This document shows positions 25,467 to 38,500 of a stretch of 64,000 nucleotides of DNA, piece after piece. Origin of the DNA: Rallus limicola (lineage: Eukaryota; Chordata; Aves; Gruiformes; Rallidae); the NCBI GenBank assembly GCA_022605955.1, contig JAKCOZ010000007.1, forward strand, positions 15,567,501 through 15,631,500, in the 5' to 3' direction. Each line of letters starts with the position of its first letter. Positions within the stretch are counted from its first letter, which is position 1. The notes under the pieces were generated by a model. It searched no databases. It was not told the DNA's origin and saw only the letters and a program-made list of their open reading frames with translations. Both the position numbers and the translations under genes were made by a program.

Positions 25467-26090
25467 TGCCTATTTCAAAAAAAGAAATGTAGGAGTTCTT
25501 CTACAGGTATAGGATGATAATTTACACACACACCCCCCTTTTTTTTAACCTTAATCTTTTCCATTTAGAGATTAAACTGCAAACTGACTTCAGAATGAGG
25601 TTGTCTTTTGAGCTCTCTACACTAGCCTTACATTTCTTAAAACTTGCAGCGTAATAGAAGATTGTAGGGAATTAAAGTGTTAGAATACATGTTCTTGAAA
25701 TAAGCTTGCTTTGAAAAGGCACCCCTTTCAGACTCTCCTGAAAATGAGTGACTTCTGTAAATAACTTAATGAATTCTAAGCAGTGCTTGCATGCATGCAA
25801 GTATTTAGGGCTTGGTCTCTTTTCCTTTCTTCTAAAGAATCTGAAACTTCTATAAGACCAGATAGTTATCAGTCGGGTTTGACTCACTTGGAAGGTGGTC
25901 TAGATTAAGAGCAGAAACTTTTTGTTCCCAATCAGCAGCTAACTTTCTGTGTTGCCTTGGGCACGTCCTCTTGACTTGCTTGCACCAGTTTCCCATTGTA
26001 TTTGCTGTTGTTACCACCACCATAAAGTTCTTTGTAAGCTTTGGAGTCAAAATACAATCAAAACTTTACTCTTGAGTGGACTCAAATTAA
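25467..26090. other. Unassigned non-coding DNA
   Basis: Nothing recognised apart from a short (CA)n/C8/T8 low-complexity run at about 25525-25548. Confidence 0.5.
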
Positions 26091-26099
26091 TTTGCTCTG

Positions 26100-26590
26100 A
26101 AGTTCCTTCTTGGGCAATGTGAAGTGCAGCGGAAATATTCAGTTTGGTCCATAAGGAACTTCAACAAAATAAAACCACCCTGTGCAATGTGTATTACAGT
26201 AAAGGGGATGTGAGGAAAACACACAGAGCTTTTTTCTGTGTAAAAATTGAGGAGAGGGGATAAAGCTATTTGGTTAAAAATGGCAACGCTGTGACTGTAA
26301 TAGTTTAAAATAAGAGGGAAAGAAAAGATCTGTCCTAAAATGAATACGTGGCAGTCTTAGCTTGCCCGAGTCTTTAATGGAAGATTTCCACTTGTGTTTT
26401 CTGCCAAGTAAATTAAATTTATGAAGAAAAGCTAGACTCCAAGTATTGGGCTGTTAGTAGCTTTTAACAAGGTTAATGTGGCGAAGCAGAATCTCAATAA
26501 AAGTGAGGTGACATTAACCAGTGGACCAGCTGCGAGATCTTTGTGTTCCTACGTAATGTGAAGATTGAGTGTCCCCTAAGCTTATTGTTT
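26100..26590. promoter_or_regulatory. Putative conserved non-coding element
   Basis: Nearly 500 bases without repeats. Scattered CpGs (GCAGCGG, CAACGCTG, ATACGTGG, GCCCGAG, GGCGAAG, GCGAGATC, CTACGTAATG) sit among AT-rich homeodomain-like cores (AAATTAAATTTATG, CATTAACC). No frame stays open across it. This mix is typical of developmental enhancers in vertebrates, but the call is by appearance only. Confidence 0.33.
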
Positions 26591-29471
26591 TGTGTTTTGT
26601 ACTTACTTTTGCATGGGTGCCAGGGCATGCTTCAGGAAGAGGCATAAACTTTTTTTTTCCTTTTCTCTTTCACAAATACATTTATTTCCTGTCTAGGGCT
26701 GGAAAAGAAGAGCAACAAGAGGGGTTTTGTTAAATACAGCAAAATCTAATTACAGCTTGATTTAAAGCCACATTTACACAATGGCTGAGGGTTGAGTTCA
26801 CTTCCACAAAAACAAACTTGTTGGCTTCCTACTGTGCATCGGGGAAGGTGGAGATGCATGTCCTGGAGAGCAACTGCTTCCCTCTACTGGCACCAACTTT
26901 TCTTACACTGTACTGCAGCTCTGCTACGTGGTAAGAAATCTGCCTGTACTCCTATGCAAGAGAATACCAATCCATGACTTTATTGGTGTTTTCTCATCCT
27001 GTTGATTATGCTGTATGTTACTTGTGATAGGCTCGATGCCCGTTTTTTTAGAGGTGTAGAAATCTTGTTCCTGAAAATGAGCAGTTGTTTCCTTCAACCT
27101 GTTTTGAACAGTTGTGTCCCTGCTGGTTTGAAGGAGAAATGTTGGTGAATAAACTGCATTTTCTCGACAATATGGTATTCACTGAGTGTGCACCTCTTAG
27201 AGGGGCAAGCTCTCATCTTGATTGTCTGCTGAAGCATTATCTCTGCAGAGGTACCAGCTCTGCTGAGGTATTGGAGTAGTTGAAAGTGTGGCTTAAAATT
27301 TTTAGTGTGTTTTTTGTCTTCATCTGGTTTAAATGCCCTGCCATTCTTTTAACTGTTTGTTAGCTGAAAAAGGTTGTGCAACTCCAGGTTAAAGTTCATC
27401 ATCCGTGGTGTGTTTTTTTTCTCTTGCCCAGGACTTTCATCCCAAATTACTTCATAGCAGCAGCTCATAGTCAAGACTGACATGCACATGATCTTTATGC
27501 TGTTCTTGTTTCCAGCTGATGATTACCATGCTTGGCAGTTTTTATTTACTGAACTTGCACTTTATGCTTAATTCCTTCTGTTCCTGCTACTCTGATTCTT
27601 ACTATTAGCAGACTCTAGAGATTAAATATATGCATTATCATTGTCTAGAAAAATCACTGCTAAGAAAGGTGCTGGGCTAGTCCAGCCCAATATGTTTGTG
27701 GCAGATGTATGTTGCAGTGCATCCTGTTTTCCAGTTCTTTGTGTCCGTCACACAAACTTGTGTCTGAGGTGAGAATCAAAGAGCTTCCTGTTCTCTAGGC
27801 ATGCATTACTCTACCTAAGGCAAAATTCATCCAACATTATTATTCAGTGGCCCTCAAGTTGTACATGGTGAGAAAGGAGGTGTGGAAAGGAAGCTAGCAG
27901 AGGGAAGGTGTTGCCCTGGAAAAGGGAAAGTGGTGGTAGAAAGTGGCTGGTGGCAGGAGTTGCTGTGCTGCTCAGCAAGACTGCTGAGCCGTGTCTGGAA
28001 GCTGCTTAGTGAAGGGATTTAAGGTGGTGAGAGGGCTGGAGCAAGTGGGTCAGTTGGTGCTGCAGGACACCTAGGAAGTCTTGGGGAAGGAGGAGCAGGC
28101 ATGGGGCAGGAGAAGAGGGAGCAGAGCCCTTTAAGGGTGAGGGGTGTAATGGGAAGGAAGGAGACAACACCAAAGCCTCCTCAGGAGAGAGCATTGTAGA
28201 GACACTGCTGGAGAGGCAACACTGGAGAGAAGTGGACAGGCTCTGATGGTGTACGGAAGTAAAATAGCTGAGGGAGATGAGGGCCTCTGAGCTGTGACTC
28301 TGGGGTGTGGTTAGTGTTGCAGAAAGGCCAGAAAACAAGAGGGATGTGGGTCTGCAGAGGGCTTGTGAATGAAGCAGTGAGAGGAGAGAGTTTTGCAGGG
28401 CACTTCTGACAGGTAAGGAATGAGATAAAATTGTCAGTCCTTCCTGATGATGATGAATGGGTCAGTGGGGGAAGATACGGGAAGATGCAAGAAGCAGAGA
28501 GACGGGACAAGATCTTGTAAGATGAATTCTTCTTTCACTGCTAGAGCAATCTCCTGGTTTTTTTTTTTGGTGTCTGCTCATTCTGTACTTCTCAGAGGAT
28601 TTCAGACACAGCTGTATTGTGATATTGGTTAACTGCCTCTGAAGTTGATAATGAGGAAAAACAGGACTGCAGATCTTCCTGTGATACTGATCAGTGAATA
28701 GTATGAAGACAGTTGCATCTCCATGTGTAGCTATATACAACTGCACTCCATAAAACTACAGGAAAGCCTTTTTGCCATGAAGGGAACTCTGCCCATCTTA
28801 AGTCTCTAACTTCTGTTCAATTTACATAAACTACTGTAAACATCGATTTACCATTTCTTGCTTCTTCCCAAGATTCTTCTGGGCTTCAGTTTCTTTATTT
28901 TTAAGTGCTTTGTATTTTCTCAGAGAATATACATGTGAAGGTCCTCAGCTGCAGAAAGATAAATAGTCGTTGCCAGCACTGGTTTGCCTGCATTGTGTGT
29001 GGCTTTCAAACCTTACAATGCCCTACAGTGGTAGGAGGATTGCCTTGCAGTCAGTCTTCTCCATCATCTCATGCAGAAGCTCTAACCTAGTGAAAAAAGA
29101 TGAGCATTCTTTGGGATAAAAAAGCAATGGAGTCCCACCCTTCATTAGTCCTCTCCAAATCAAGGTGGTGAAGAAAATGGTGATGGGAGGGAAAAATCTT
29201 TGAGCACATAAGCAGCTGTCCAGAGATTGAAGTCAGTATTTTGTATGGCTGCCAGCTGGGGAAAAGAGCTGCATTCATTCACACTAATTGGAGTAGTGTC
29301 TAGTGAAGTACTCATTGTTGTCACCCTTGTGGTTCCTGTCTGGAGCCATCTCTTGTTTCCCAGCTGTCTCTGGGCACTCAGTGCTGGAAGCCATGAAGAT
29401 ACCTAGATGAGTTTTGTGGGTTTTGCAGCATCTCATGTCAACCTGAATTTCTGCAGTCTTTCTCTAGAGGA
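26591..29471. other. Non-coding DNA including a purine-skewed tract at about 27870-28440
   Basis: From about 27870 to 28440 the plus strand is strongly purine-rich (GAGAAAGGAGGTG, GGAAAGGAAG, GGAGGAGCAGGCATGGGGCA). This skew produces Ser/Leu/Pro-rich open frames on the minus strand at 28006-28510 that are not credible genes. The remainder shows nothing recognisable. Confidence 0.5.
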
Positions 29472-29525
29472 AACCATGGAATTGTTTTAATTGGAAAAGA
29501 CCTTTATGATAAGTCCAACTGTTAA
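29472..29525 (-). mobile_element. Short CR1 LINE 3' fragment
   Basis: ACCATGGAATTGTTTTAATT then GGAAAAGACCTTTATGATAA and GTCCAACTGTTAA match the antisense 3' end of a CR1 subfamily (usual form ...TTAGGTTGGAAAAGACCTTTAAGATCAT...). Only the last 55 bases or so remain. Confidence 0.65.
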
Positions 29526-32500
29526 GTTGATTTGAGGGGCATAGGTGTGTGGATTGCCCTTTTTCTGCTAGTTTTCTTTTTCTTATAGCTAAGCTCTTAT
29601 AAAAAACCCCTCCAAGAAACAACTAACCAAACAAAACACCCCAACCACCAACAGTTTGATAAGCTCCCACCTACTAGTCAATGTTGGTATGCAGAAATGA
29701 CTTGGGATGAGTTATAGGCCTTGTTCTTTTGGAAGCTTTGCTTTCAACTGTGACAGCTGTAAAGTTTATCCTTCTAGGAGCAGCACAGAACCACCCCTTA
29801 ATTATTAAACAAGCTAGGTTTTCCTGCTGTTTCTTTAGTGGATGCATTTTCAGAGATGATTAAATTTTCAGCCACACTGACTACCAGAAATACACTGTCA
29901 AAATACTAGGTATGTGATTTTTATTACTTCCCTGAAAGAGTTATGAAAGCCACCAACAACTGAATTCTAGACTTGGTCTTTCTTTTAAAAACTTTACGAA
30001 GTTAAATTTATGAAGGAGGATATTCCAAAACAGGTAATATAGGACTGAGATTGTTTTCTCTGTTCTGATTGAGTCTTCTCTGTATTGTAAATTAATTTAA
30101 TCCCTGTGGTGACTCTAGTTTTTGTTTAACACAAAATTTTTTGAGGCCCCTGTCCAAATGGGAAAGTTTTTAGAATTAAGGCATTAGGTGGCATAACCCT
30201 TCTCCTGCATCTACTAGATATGGTTGTGTAAGGGACTTGATGGACAAAATGGGGCTAGTAGGTCACATTAATTAATTGACTGTTAATCTTGAGCATTAAA
30301 TGCCTACCATGGATATTTCACTTAACCCTGATTAGTGCTGACCAGTAGTGATATGGAGCTCTGAGCTGCTCGGAAGGCAGAGGCTGCATGTTCTCTGCAC
30401 TCAAGGTAGCTCCTTGTGGAGGGAATTAGTTCTCTTTACATGCAACATGGTGTGCCTTAAGTGGGCTTCCAGTGGAGGATTTCAGTTTTCCTCAAACTTT
30501 ACCAGTGTGGTTGCCAGTTCTGGGGCTGTCTTCCAGCTTATATTTGGTGGAGTGATGCAACTTCTAGTAACTTTTCAAGATAGCCCTTCTACTTTCATGG
30601 GGTACCTGATGTCGTGGTGGTTATCATGGTAGGTCATCCAGAAATACCTGCTATGTGATAAAATGAAATATTTACACTCAGGCCTGTTTCTTAGAGTGTG
30701 TGTTGAATGAGAATCCCTATTTAATTCTTCCAAAAGAACTAGTGCTAGGCTCTGTGATTTATTGAAGTCTGAAGAGTGCAAAGAAAAGAATAATTCTTCA
30801 GTGAACTCATTCATAGCTGACTTTGTTTTATCACCGTTGTGTTTAGGTCATCCCACTATGGCACTGTGGCATGAGAAAAGCTTGTTACCCTCAGTTATTA
30901 TTAGACTTATTAATAATAGGGTTCTTAATAGACTTAATAAGCATAAATACTTATGCTAGATGAATGCACAATCTGGTACCTTCATCAGTTTTCCCTGATT
31001 TGTAAGTGCCAACATCTCCAAAATAGTGTTCTGATCTATAAGGTGCTTTCCAGAAAGAGATGTTTACGCATAGATCTGTTTAATATTGGTAGGGTGAGGG
31101 GAGGAAGAGTCAAAGATTCACTTTGTCTTCTGTTACTGCTGCCTGTTGCAGCCACAACTTGTAACTTAGGGTAGGTGCTGTAAACTTCCAGAGGGGTTAA
31201 GTATTAAACAGTACTTGATCAGAAGTGCTCTGTGGTGGACTGCTCGAGCAAAGCAAGTCTGAGATACATGACTTCACCAAAAATCACATCAGTCATTTAA
31301 GTTATCTCTACCCAGAATTGCTTAGCATGAAAAAGTAATCATTCCCATATCTAAGCTTTATATATTTGCCTCAACTCTAAATGAAATTTTCTGTGACCCA
31401 TGGGTTATTCCAGTAGGTTTTGTTTTCTGTAGAGCTTTCTATTTGTCATATGTTGTCTTCTGTGCTCTACTCTTAAGAGCAGATAGCTTTGAAGAACTGA
31501 ATAAACCTATGTATACACTATCCTTATTGTGTGACTGTTCAGAGTTAGATCTTGATAACTTATTCCTATAAGAACATGATAGTTTGCAATGCTCATTCAC
31601 TTGTGTTTTCACTGTGGTAGGCAGCCTGTAATGAAAGTGTTGACTCACCTGAGTGATATCTTTGTTTTCTTTATTTTGTAAGTAAGATCACAAGATAATT
31701 TTAAATTGCAAGTATTAGATCACATTTTCTCAAATGATTGCTTATGATTATGCTAAGTCAGTGTGCTCACCTATTTTGGTCACAGTCAATGTTTTAAATT
31801 TCAGTGTTAAGGGAAGCAGAAAAAAGTGTTTACATAAAGTCCTAAATGATGATCACTTTTTATCTTCTTAGCTTAATATTTTGAGTCTCTTCCAATTAAT
31901 GGTACACCTTGTGTTTAAAAAAACCCCACCCTTTGTATAAAGAAGAAAACGGATTGATCTCATAACGTAAAATACAGGTAGTCGGGGGAGGAGGCAGGGA
32001 GGAAAAAAGATGTAGCCTTGATAGGCACATAGCGTAGTCTCCATTCTTTAATAGATTGCACACCAGCAGCCTTTAATTTTCGAATGCTTTCATTCTAGTG
32101 CAAGTACTCAAATGACTCACCAGTTATCTAAAGTATCAGGTAACTATACCTATATTTAACTTTTGTTCTATCTTCTTATCCTTGTTTCTGTCTTCATTTT
32201 CTCAGATGTAAGCTACAGTAAGCTTCATTAATGTTTAGAAAAACAAAAACCCCAAACAATGTGGGAAGCTTTCCCAAGTGTTCTCACAAGTATAGCCTCT
32301 GCAGGCTTCACACAGGCTTTCTTCTGATGGTCATAGCAAGTGGAGAAGTCCTGTCTTCTTTCACAGTACTTTCGAACACATGCTTTTACTTAACCACAGC
32401 TGCCAACAGTTTACAAGCTGACACTTAAGAAGAGGTGGCCCCTCTGTGCTACTACTGGGGTCTGCCCTAGTTTGGGTGTTCCCAATAGTGACCAGCTCCA

Positions 32501-35500
32501 GCGGTGCCTTCATTTTGGTAGTTGGTCTTTGCCAAGGCATGACCCCAGACTTAACTCCTTTGCTCCTCCACTGAGGAAACGCTGTGTGCCACTGACTGCT
32601 GTATTTAACCACAGGTCGGGATGTCTGCCTTTTTAGCTCACTAGATCAAAGTGCTGAATTGCAGGGGGTCAGACAAGAAATCAATACTGTTTTTCCATCT
32701 GGCTGCCTTGAAGACTATGTAAATTAAATCTATTTATCTGTAAAAATAGATTAAAAAAAAAATAATGTCCACACTGCAAGAACTACAGGTAGCAAGCATG
32801 AGCTGCTGCTTGTGTTGATGCCAGGAAGGATCTTGCCTGGATAGTTGTGCTTTTAAAGTATTACAGGTAAGTTCCCTTGAGAATTCGTAGTAGAAGTATG
32901 CAAATAACATACAACAATGACAATTTTACTTTTTTGCTGGCAAGTTTTGTAGATGTGCCTCAAGCAGGTTCTGAAAGCTGATGAGGTAAGCAAAGATGTA
33001 CTACCGCCTAGAAGAAATACTTTGTTCCTGCTGTTCTCTTCCTATTAATACCAGTTGTTGCCCGCTTCTTTCAGGCAATGCTTTTTAAATTTCCTTTTGG
33101 CTTTCTTTCCTTGAGGCTTTTTTGATACAGTGAATTTCTCAAGCGCAGGCATGCATCTCTTTCACCACCATCAGCTTTTACAGATATTAGGCTTTATTTT
33201 TTTAATCTCTGGACCATCTTACCTATCCCCAGTTAGTTCAGCTTGATACTTTTTCCTCTTGTTTTTTTATTTACATGAGGAAGTTACCTGTAAGTTTTGC
33301 CAAATATTCAGACTTCAGCTGCAGGAAGGCTGAAGGGATGTAATGAGTAGGGAAATATGAAGTATTCTAATACAAGATGTCATTGGGAAGACTTTAAGGA
33401 GTCTCTGGTTTTATTCCGAATCACTTCTTTTGCTAGTTTTGGGAGTTAGAAAAAATACATATAGAGAGACCTAAACCAAATTTGACTACTACAAAATGTG
33501 AAAGATCATTTGCAGACATTCCTGTTGTGGAACTCTCAGATCTTTAAAAGTCAATTTAAGTCTCAAATTCTGAATGAGTACAGACTTCTGTACATAGTTA
33601 ATTCTTTACCTTAACTTATCGAGTAGAATTTAAAAAAAAAATCATAGATCTGATTTGGTTGGTTGTGGTCTTATTTTATTGATGAGATGCAAAACAATAG
33701 TAGAAGCTACTGTTCCTGACACAGGAGATTATTATATTCCAAGTACCCAAAGAGAAAATGAGCTTTCTGAATTCTTCTCAACATCAATATTTCAAAGATA
33801 TTTAAATTTGGTTTTAATGAAACAAATACAGAGCTGTGTAGATGGGACAGTTGTAAGTACCCAGAATAGCTGGAATACTTTGTGAGATAAATGGCTAGAT
33901 TTTGCAGGTTAGCCATGTGAAGCCTTATGTGCTAAACTGATCAGTGTGAAAAGTCAGTACTATGCACAGGGTTATTTATATTGCTTCCCCTCTGTCCTTC
34001 CAAAAAGGAATATTTATGCTAGTGGGTGGGATACGGTGGGATTGCATGCAGCTATCCAAATGAGTATAGAAATTACAATGCTTTTTAAGTCATGTAGTAT
34101 TTTTCATAGTTAGGCAGTTTGGTTATAAAACATGAATATTGTGTACAGTGAAGTCAGGGTTAGACATTTAGGTAACTTTGAAACTTGTTCGTGTTTGGCT
34201 TCTCTAGCAGCCCTTTTAACTGTGGTTACGCTGCTTACGTTTTGACTACAGAATGCTGGAATTTGCTTTGAAACTATCAATGCCTGTTTTATTTGCTGAT
34301 TAGCTTTGGAGCAGCTAGACGCTGATTAAGGCAGAAGTTTAGGGATCAAGGAGAGACTTTCAGACAACTAAAGATTGCATTATCATAGAGCACTCAGGAG
34401 GTATGTGTTTGAGACAGACTTGAAAGCTCCAGTTCTGATTTAATTTAGAGTGCTCACCTTTTGACTTTCCCCCATGTTTGTACCTAATTTCTGTAGGGAC
34501 AAAAAAAATATTACTATTATGCTATTAAGCTTACGTGTTTATGGGCTTACTAATTGCCCTTTCCACCTCTGACATGTTCTGAGACTTTGACTCACCACTG
34601 AGGCATCGCCCACTTGAGGTAGCGAGAAACCAGTGATCTCAGAAGTGTGCTGTCCTTCATGGGATACAGTATTAGAGATGATGAGGGCATACTTGCTGCA
34701 TATTTGAGCTCACAGAATGCATTTCAGTTCACACTTCAGTGAAGGCTAGCTTCAGGCCTATAACCTTTACCTTACTTTTTTCCTAATCTCATGTTGGTAT
34801 GAATGCTTGCCAAAAGCATGCCTGCTGAAATGATGTGCACGTCAGTAGTGTTCAATTGAAGTGCCAGCAATACAAAGGTGGTTACGTACTCCCATTTTGT
34901 TTAATGTACAACTGAAGATCCCAACACCTGTTCTTTTAGAAATCCATTCTGGAAGTGCTAGGGTTTTGCAGCTGGGACAAAAGCAGTCTTGTTGAGGTTC
35001 CATCTGATTTGGGATTGATCCTCTGAGCAGTCGGTACTGCTTCGCTTCATGCGGACGGCTGGCTGAAGAGACTCTGGTTACTGACAGCAGTAGTATTACA
35101 GGTGGTTGACTTGCGTGAGGCTGCCGTGCAGTGCAGATGTGCTGCAGAGAAATTGGGCAATGCCTGCTGTTTTGCCCCAGAAAGATTTGAGAAGGCAGAC
35201 CAGTAAGTAATTTGTCTCCAGGATGTGACAGTTTCCCTGGTGCATGTTTCCCGTCTTTGGAACACTCCCTAGCTTCCATGCTAGTTTTGGTAGGATGATC
35301 ATTCTTCCCCCTACCTTAGTTGGAGCACCATGCAGGGAAGGGAGTGTCTGCTCGTTTTGCATTAGGGGATTGGCCAAAAGCTACAAGCAGTTCTGGAAGC
35401 AGGAGCTGGGATCTTCTCAGCCTCATGAACTTTAACTACAAAGTCTTCAAACTGCCTGAGATGCAAGTATGCTCTTCTTCAGGAACATTACATGGAATGA

Positions 35501-38500
35501 GAGTCCTGAAAACTCTTATAAGAACTTTGGCTTGCTCTATTAAATAATTAAGCCTCCCTTCCTGGAGAGGCTTTTTTCTGTACCAGCAAAATGCTTCTGG
35601 TTTCTGGTAAGAAAACTGTGAGACTGGATTCTGGTACAGTGAGTCACAGTTACTGGTTTTATATGGACATAATTTCTAATCATGAAATTAAAAATCTTTC
35701 TAAGGTTAAAAATGAAATTTAGTTTACATTTGACTACAAAGACTTGAAGGCTGTCTTCAAACTTGTTAGCCTTGAAGGGATAACCAAAGCCATTGCATGA
35801 AAAGCTAGTTTTGTTCTGGGATTCATTGTGCTGAATGTTTTCAATTGTTATGTAGGTATGAGACTTGCTCTGGAACTCTGAATTATGGGTGTGGACTGGA
35901 GACTTGAAGTCTCTAAGTTATACAGTTTCTGAACTCCCAGTCAGCTGGCTGGAAGCAAGGTGATGTTTGAGCAAGTGCTTGTATGTATTAGCATATGCGA
36001 GGAACCACTTCATGCTCCAGCAATGGAACCCTTGCTTTCTAGTTCCATCTTGCAGCTCAACATAAACACTTTCTCACATAGAGAGATGTAAGAGAAGTCT
36101 TTGAAGAACAGAAAAAACAATGGGCTTTAGAGAGCTTGATGGATCTTCATTGTCATCACACAAGATCAAAGGAAGCCTTGGAGCTGTGCTTTCTAGTCAG
36201 AATGGGAAATAGCGTTCTTAATTACAGAAGTGAGCAAGTCTGGTGGAGTTTCCCCTTCAAAGGGAGGAATGCTGTACTTCATCCTTCAGCTTTTGCACTC
36301 CTTGCAGTGTAGTAGCATTTTTGAAAAATTACACCTGTCTTCCAGTGGAAGACTTGCATTTCAAGTTTTCCCAGGGCAATCTATAGATATTTCAGATAGA
36401 CTCAGTATCAGACTGTCACCCATTGCAGTAAGGTGGTCATAGTGAAAATGATACTAAATAGAGGAGGGAAAGAAAGTGCCAGCAGTGGTGATGAAGATTA
36501 ATAATGTAGAGGTACTGGAAGTATACTTATTATAGTGCAAGCTCTTTTGTCTGCTCTTCTGCTGAGGAAAATCTGTACTTGTCTATCGGCTTTCTGGCTT
36601 AAGTGATGCTCTCAGAATCCCTATTTTCCACCACATCAAGTAAAAAGTAAATAATGTATTTCCCTTTATGAAGCCCTCTTGTGGCTTCTTTCAGAGTAGA
36701 TTTAACCTCCCATGTCCTTCTGAGCAATTGACTTTTGCTACCATTTTGCCTTGTGTTAAGACTGTAGCATCTTACATCAATCATGTTTTTTGGGGGTTTT
36801 TTGTTGATCAGTTGGGGTTTTTTTATTATTATTGTGGTCTCTTTTTAAACTTGTTTATTACAGTCTGCTAATGTGTCTGTCTTACTTGGCTCTTTGGAAG
36901 CACAGGCTTTTTTTTCCCCCCTATACTGTGTTTTACAATCTTTGGCTCACTAGGGTCATGATCATTGATTTTAATGTGAGTCAGACATGAACTATATGGG
37001 GTCCGTGTCCTGGATGCTCTATTTAAGGCTATGTGCTATGCTTACTGTGTTGCTGTGAAGCAGTCTGGCCCCTTTCTGTGGTTCACCAAATTTGTGGCCA
37101 TCTAGCTGGTCAGCCAGAGGTCAGGAAGTGGTGGTTAGGTGGCATGTGTTTAAGTCTTGCTGAGGTCTCAGTAGTGCTGAAAGACCGGTTGTCTTTCAAA
37201 ATGGACAATTTATGCTGAACCTCTGCTTCCAGCTGTGAGGAAAGGTACTGGAGGGAAAAATAAGTAGAGTGGAAAGATGAAATGACACCAAAGATATTTG
37301 CATAGAGGTGGTTGCTAAAATATAATAGAGAGGTGAAGAAAATATTGCACTGAAGGAAAAATGGAAGGAACTCGAGGTGAAATGGAAGATTGATACTGGG
37401 ATGGAGATGTGTTGGAATAATACGGGAAGCATGTTTCAGGGGGAGGATGTAGTCTGTAAAATGTTCTATCATTTGAAGTAGAAATTTCTGTGTTCTTAAG
37501 GATGCAAAAAGAGTAGTACTGTTTTCTTCTGTGTCTGTCTGTGTGGGCAAGGTGCAAGTGCCCAGCGTAGTAAACCTTCTGCAGGCTTCACTTCAGATCC
37601 TTCTTTGCCACAACGGTAGGATGAAGCCCTCCTCCCCTGCTTCTCTGAGGGGGCAGTGACAGGCTCGTGACTTCATTTTAGGCCATTTGAGTCTTCAGTG
37701 AAGATACTGGCGATATCTAGGTCTGGAGGTGAAGGATGGTAATGCCCTTGGAAATGGTGGGGAGGGGGGGTTAATGATTCTGAGAAAAAAGCAAATATGA
37801 ATGTTATTTAAAAAAAAAATTCTACAGGAATTGATTGTAGTGTTGTCCTACAGAGAGAATCTCTGGCTTTAATACTGAGACATCTCTGCATGTTGTTAAG
37901 TATCCAGAGGAAATGCTGTGTGAGGCTTGGAAATATGATTAACATGTTTGTAAAAAAAGCCCTAAAGTTGCAGGTCAGTTGAGCAACTTCCAAACATGAT
38001 GGATAGCATTGCCATGCATGCACATGTACAAGCACACAGGTAGCTGCTGTTTAACCAGATCAAAATCAGGATCAATCCAAGAAATTTCCCTCTGCTCCAT
38101 AAAATGAAAACCGATTTTTTCCATACTAAGTGCCAGCCATGAAGCCTGACAGTTTATATGGCAAGCAGTCTCACCATGTATTATTTTCCTCAACAAATGA
38201 TGATGGGTCCTGTGATGAGTTCACCACCAGTCTGCCATACTCTCCTGTACCATACCAAATACTTGCTAGGAAAGGGAAGAGCCCAACAAGTAATTATTGT
38301 GAAGTCAGAGGCAGTTTTCACAAGAAAAAGAAAATAGCACTAGATAAATCATTTGGGAAGGAAAACTGAAATGCAGGGAGATTGGTGGAAGAGGGAATTG
38401 TTCCCTTATCTTTTAATCCATGTAAATGTAAAAGGTACCATACAAAAATCTTTTGTTGTGTTATTATGTATGCATAACAATAAGATGGTTTCACTTCCAA

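Noticed and set aside
34842..35377. Overlapping minus frames of 145, 72 and 93 codons
   Set aside because: Three competing frames in one GC-richer patch with no family resemblance; more likely non-coding.
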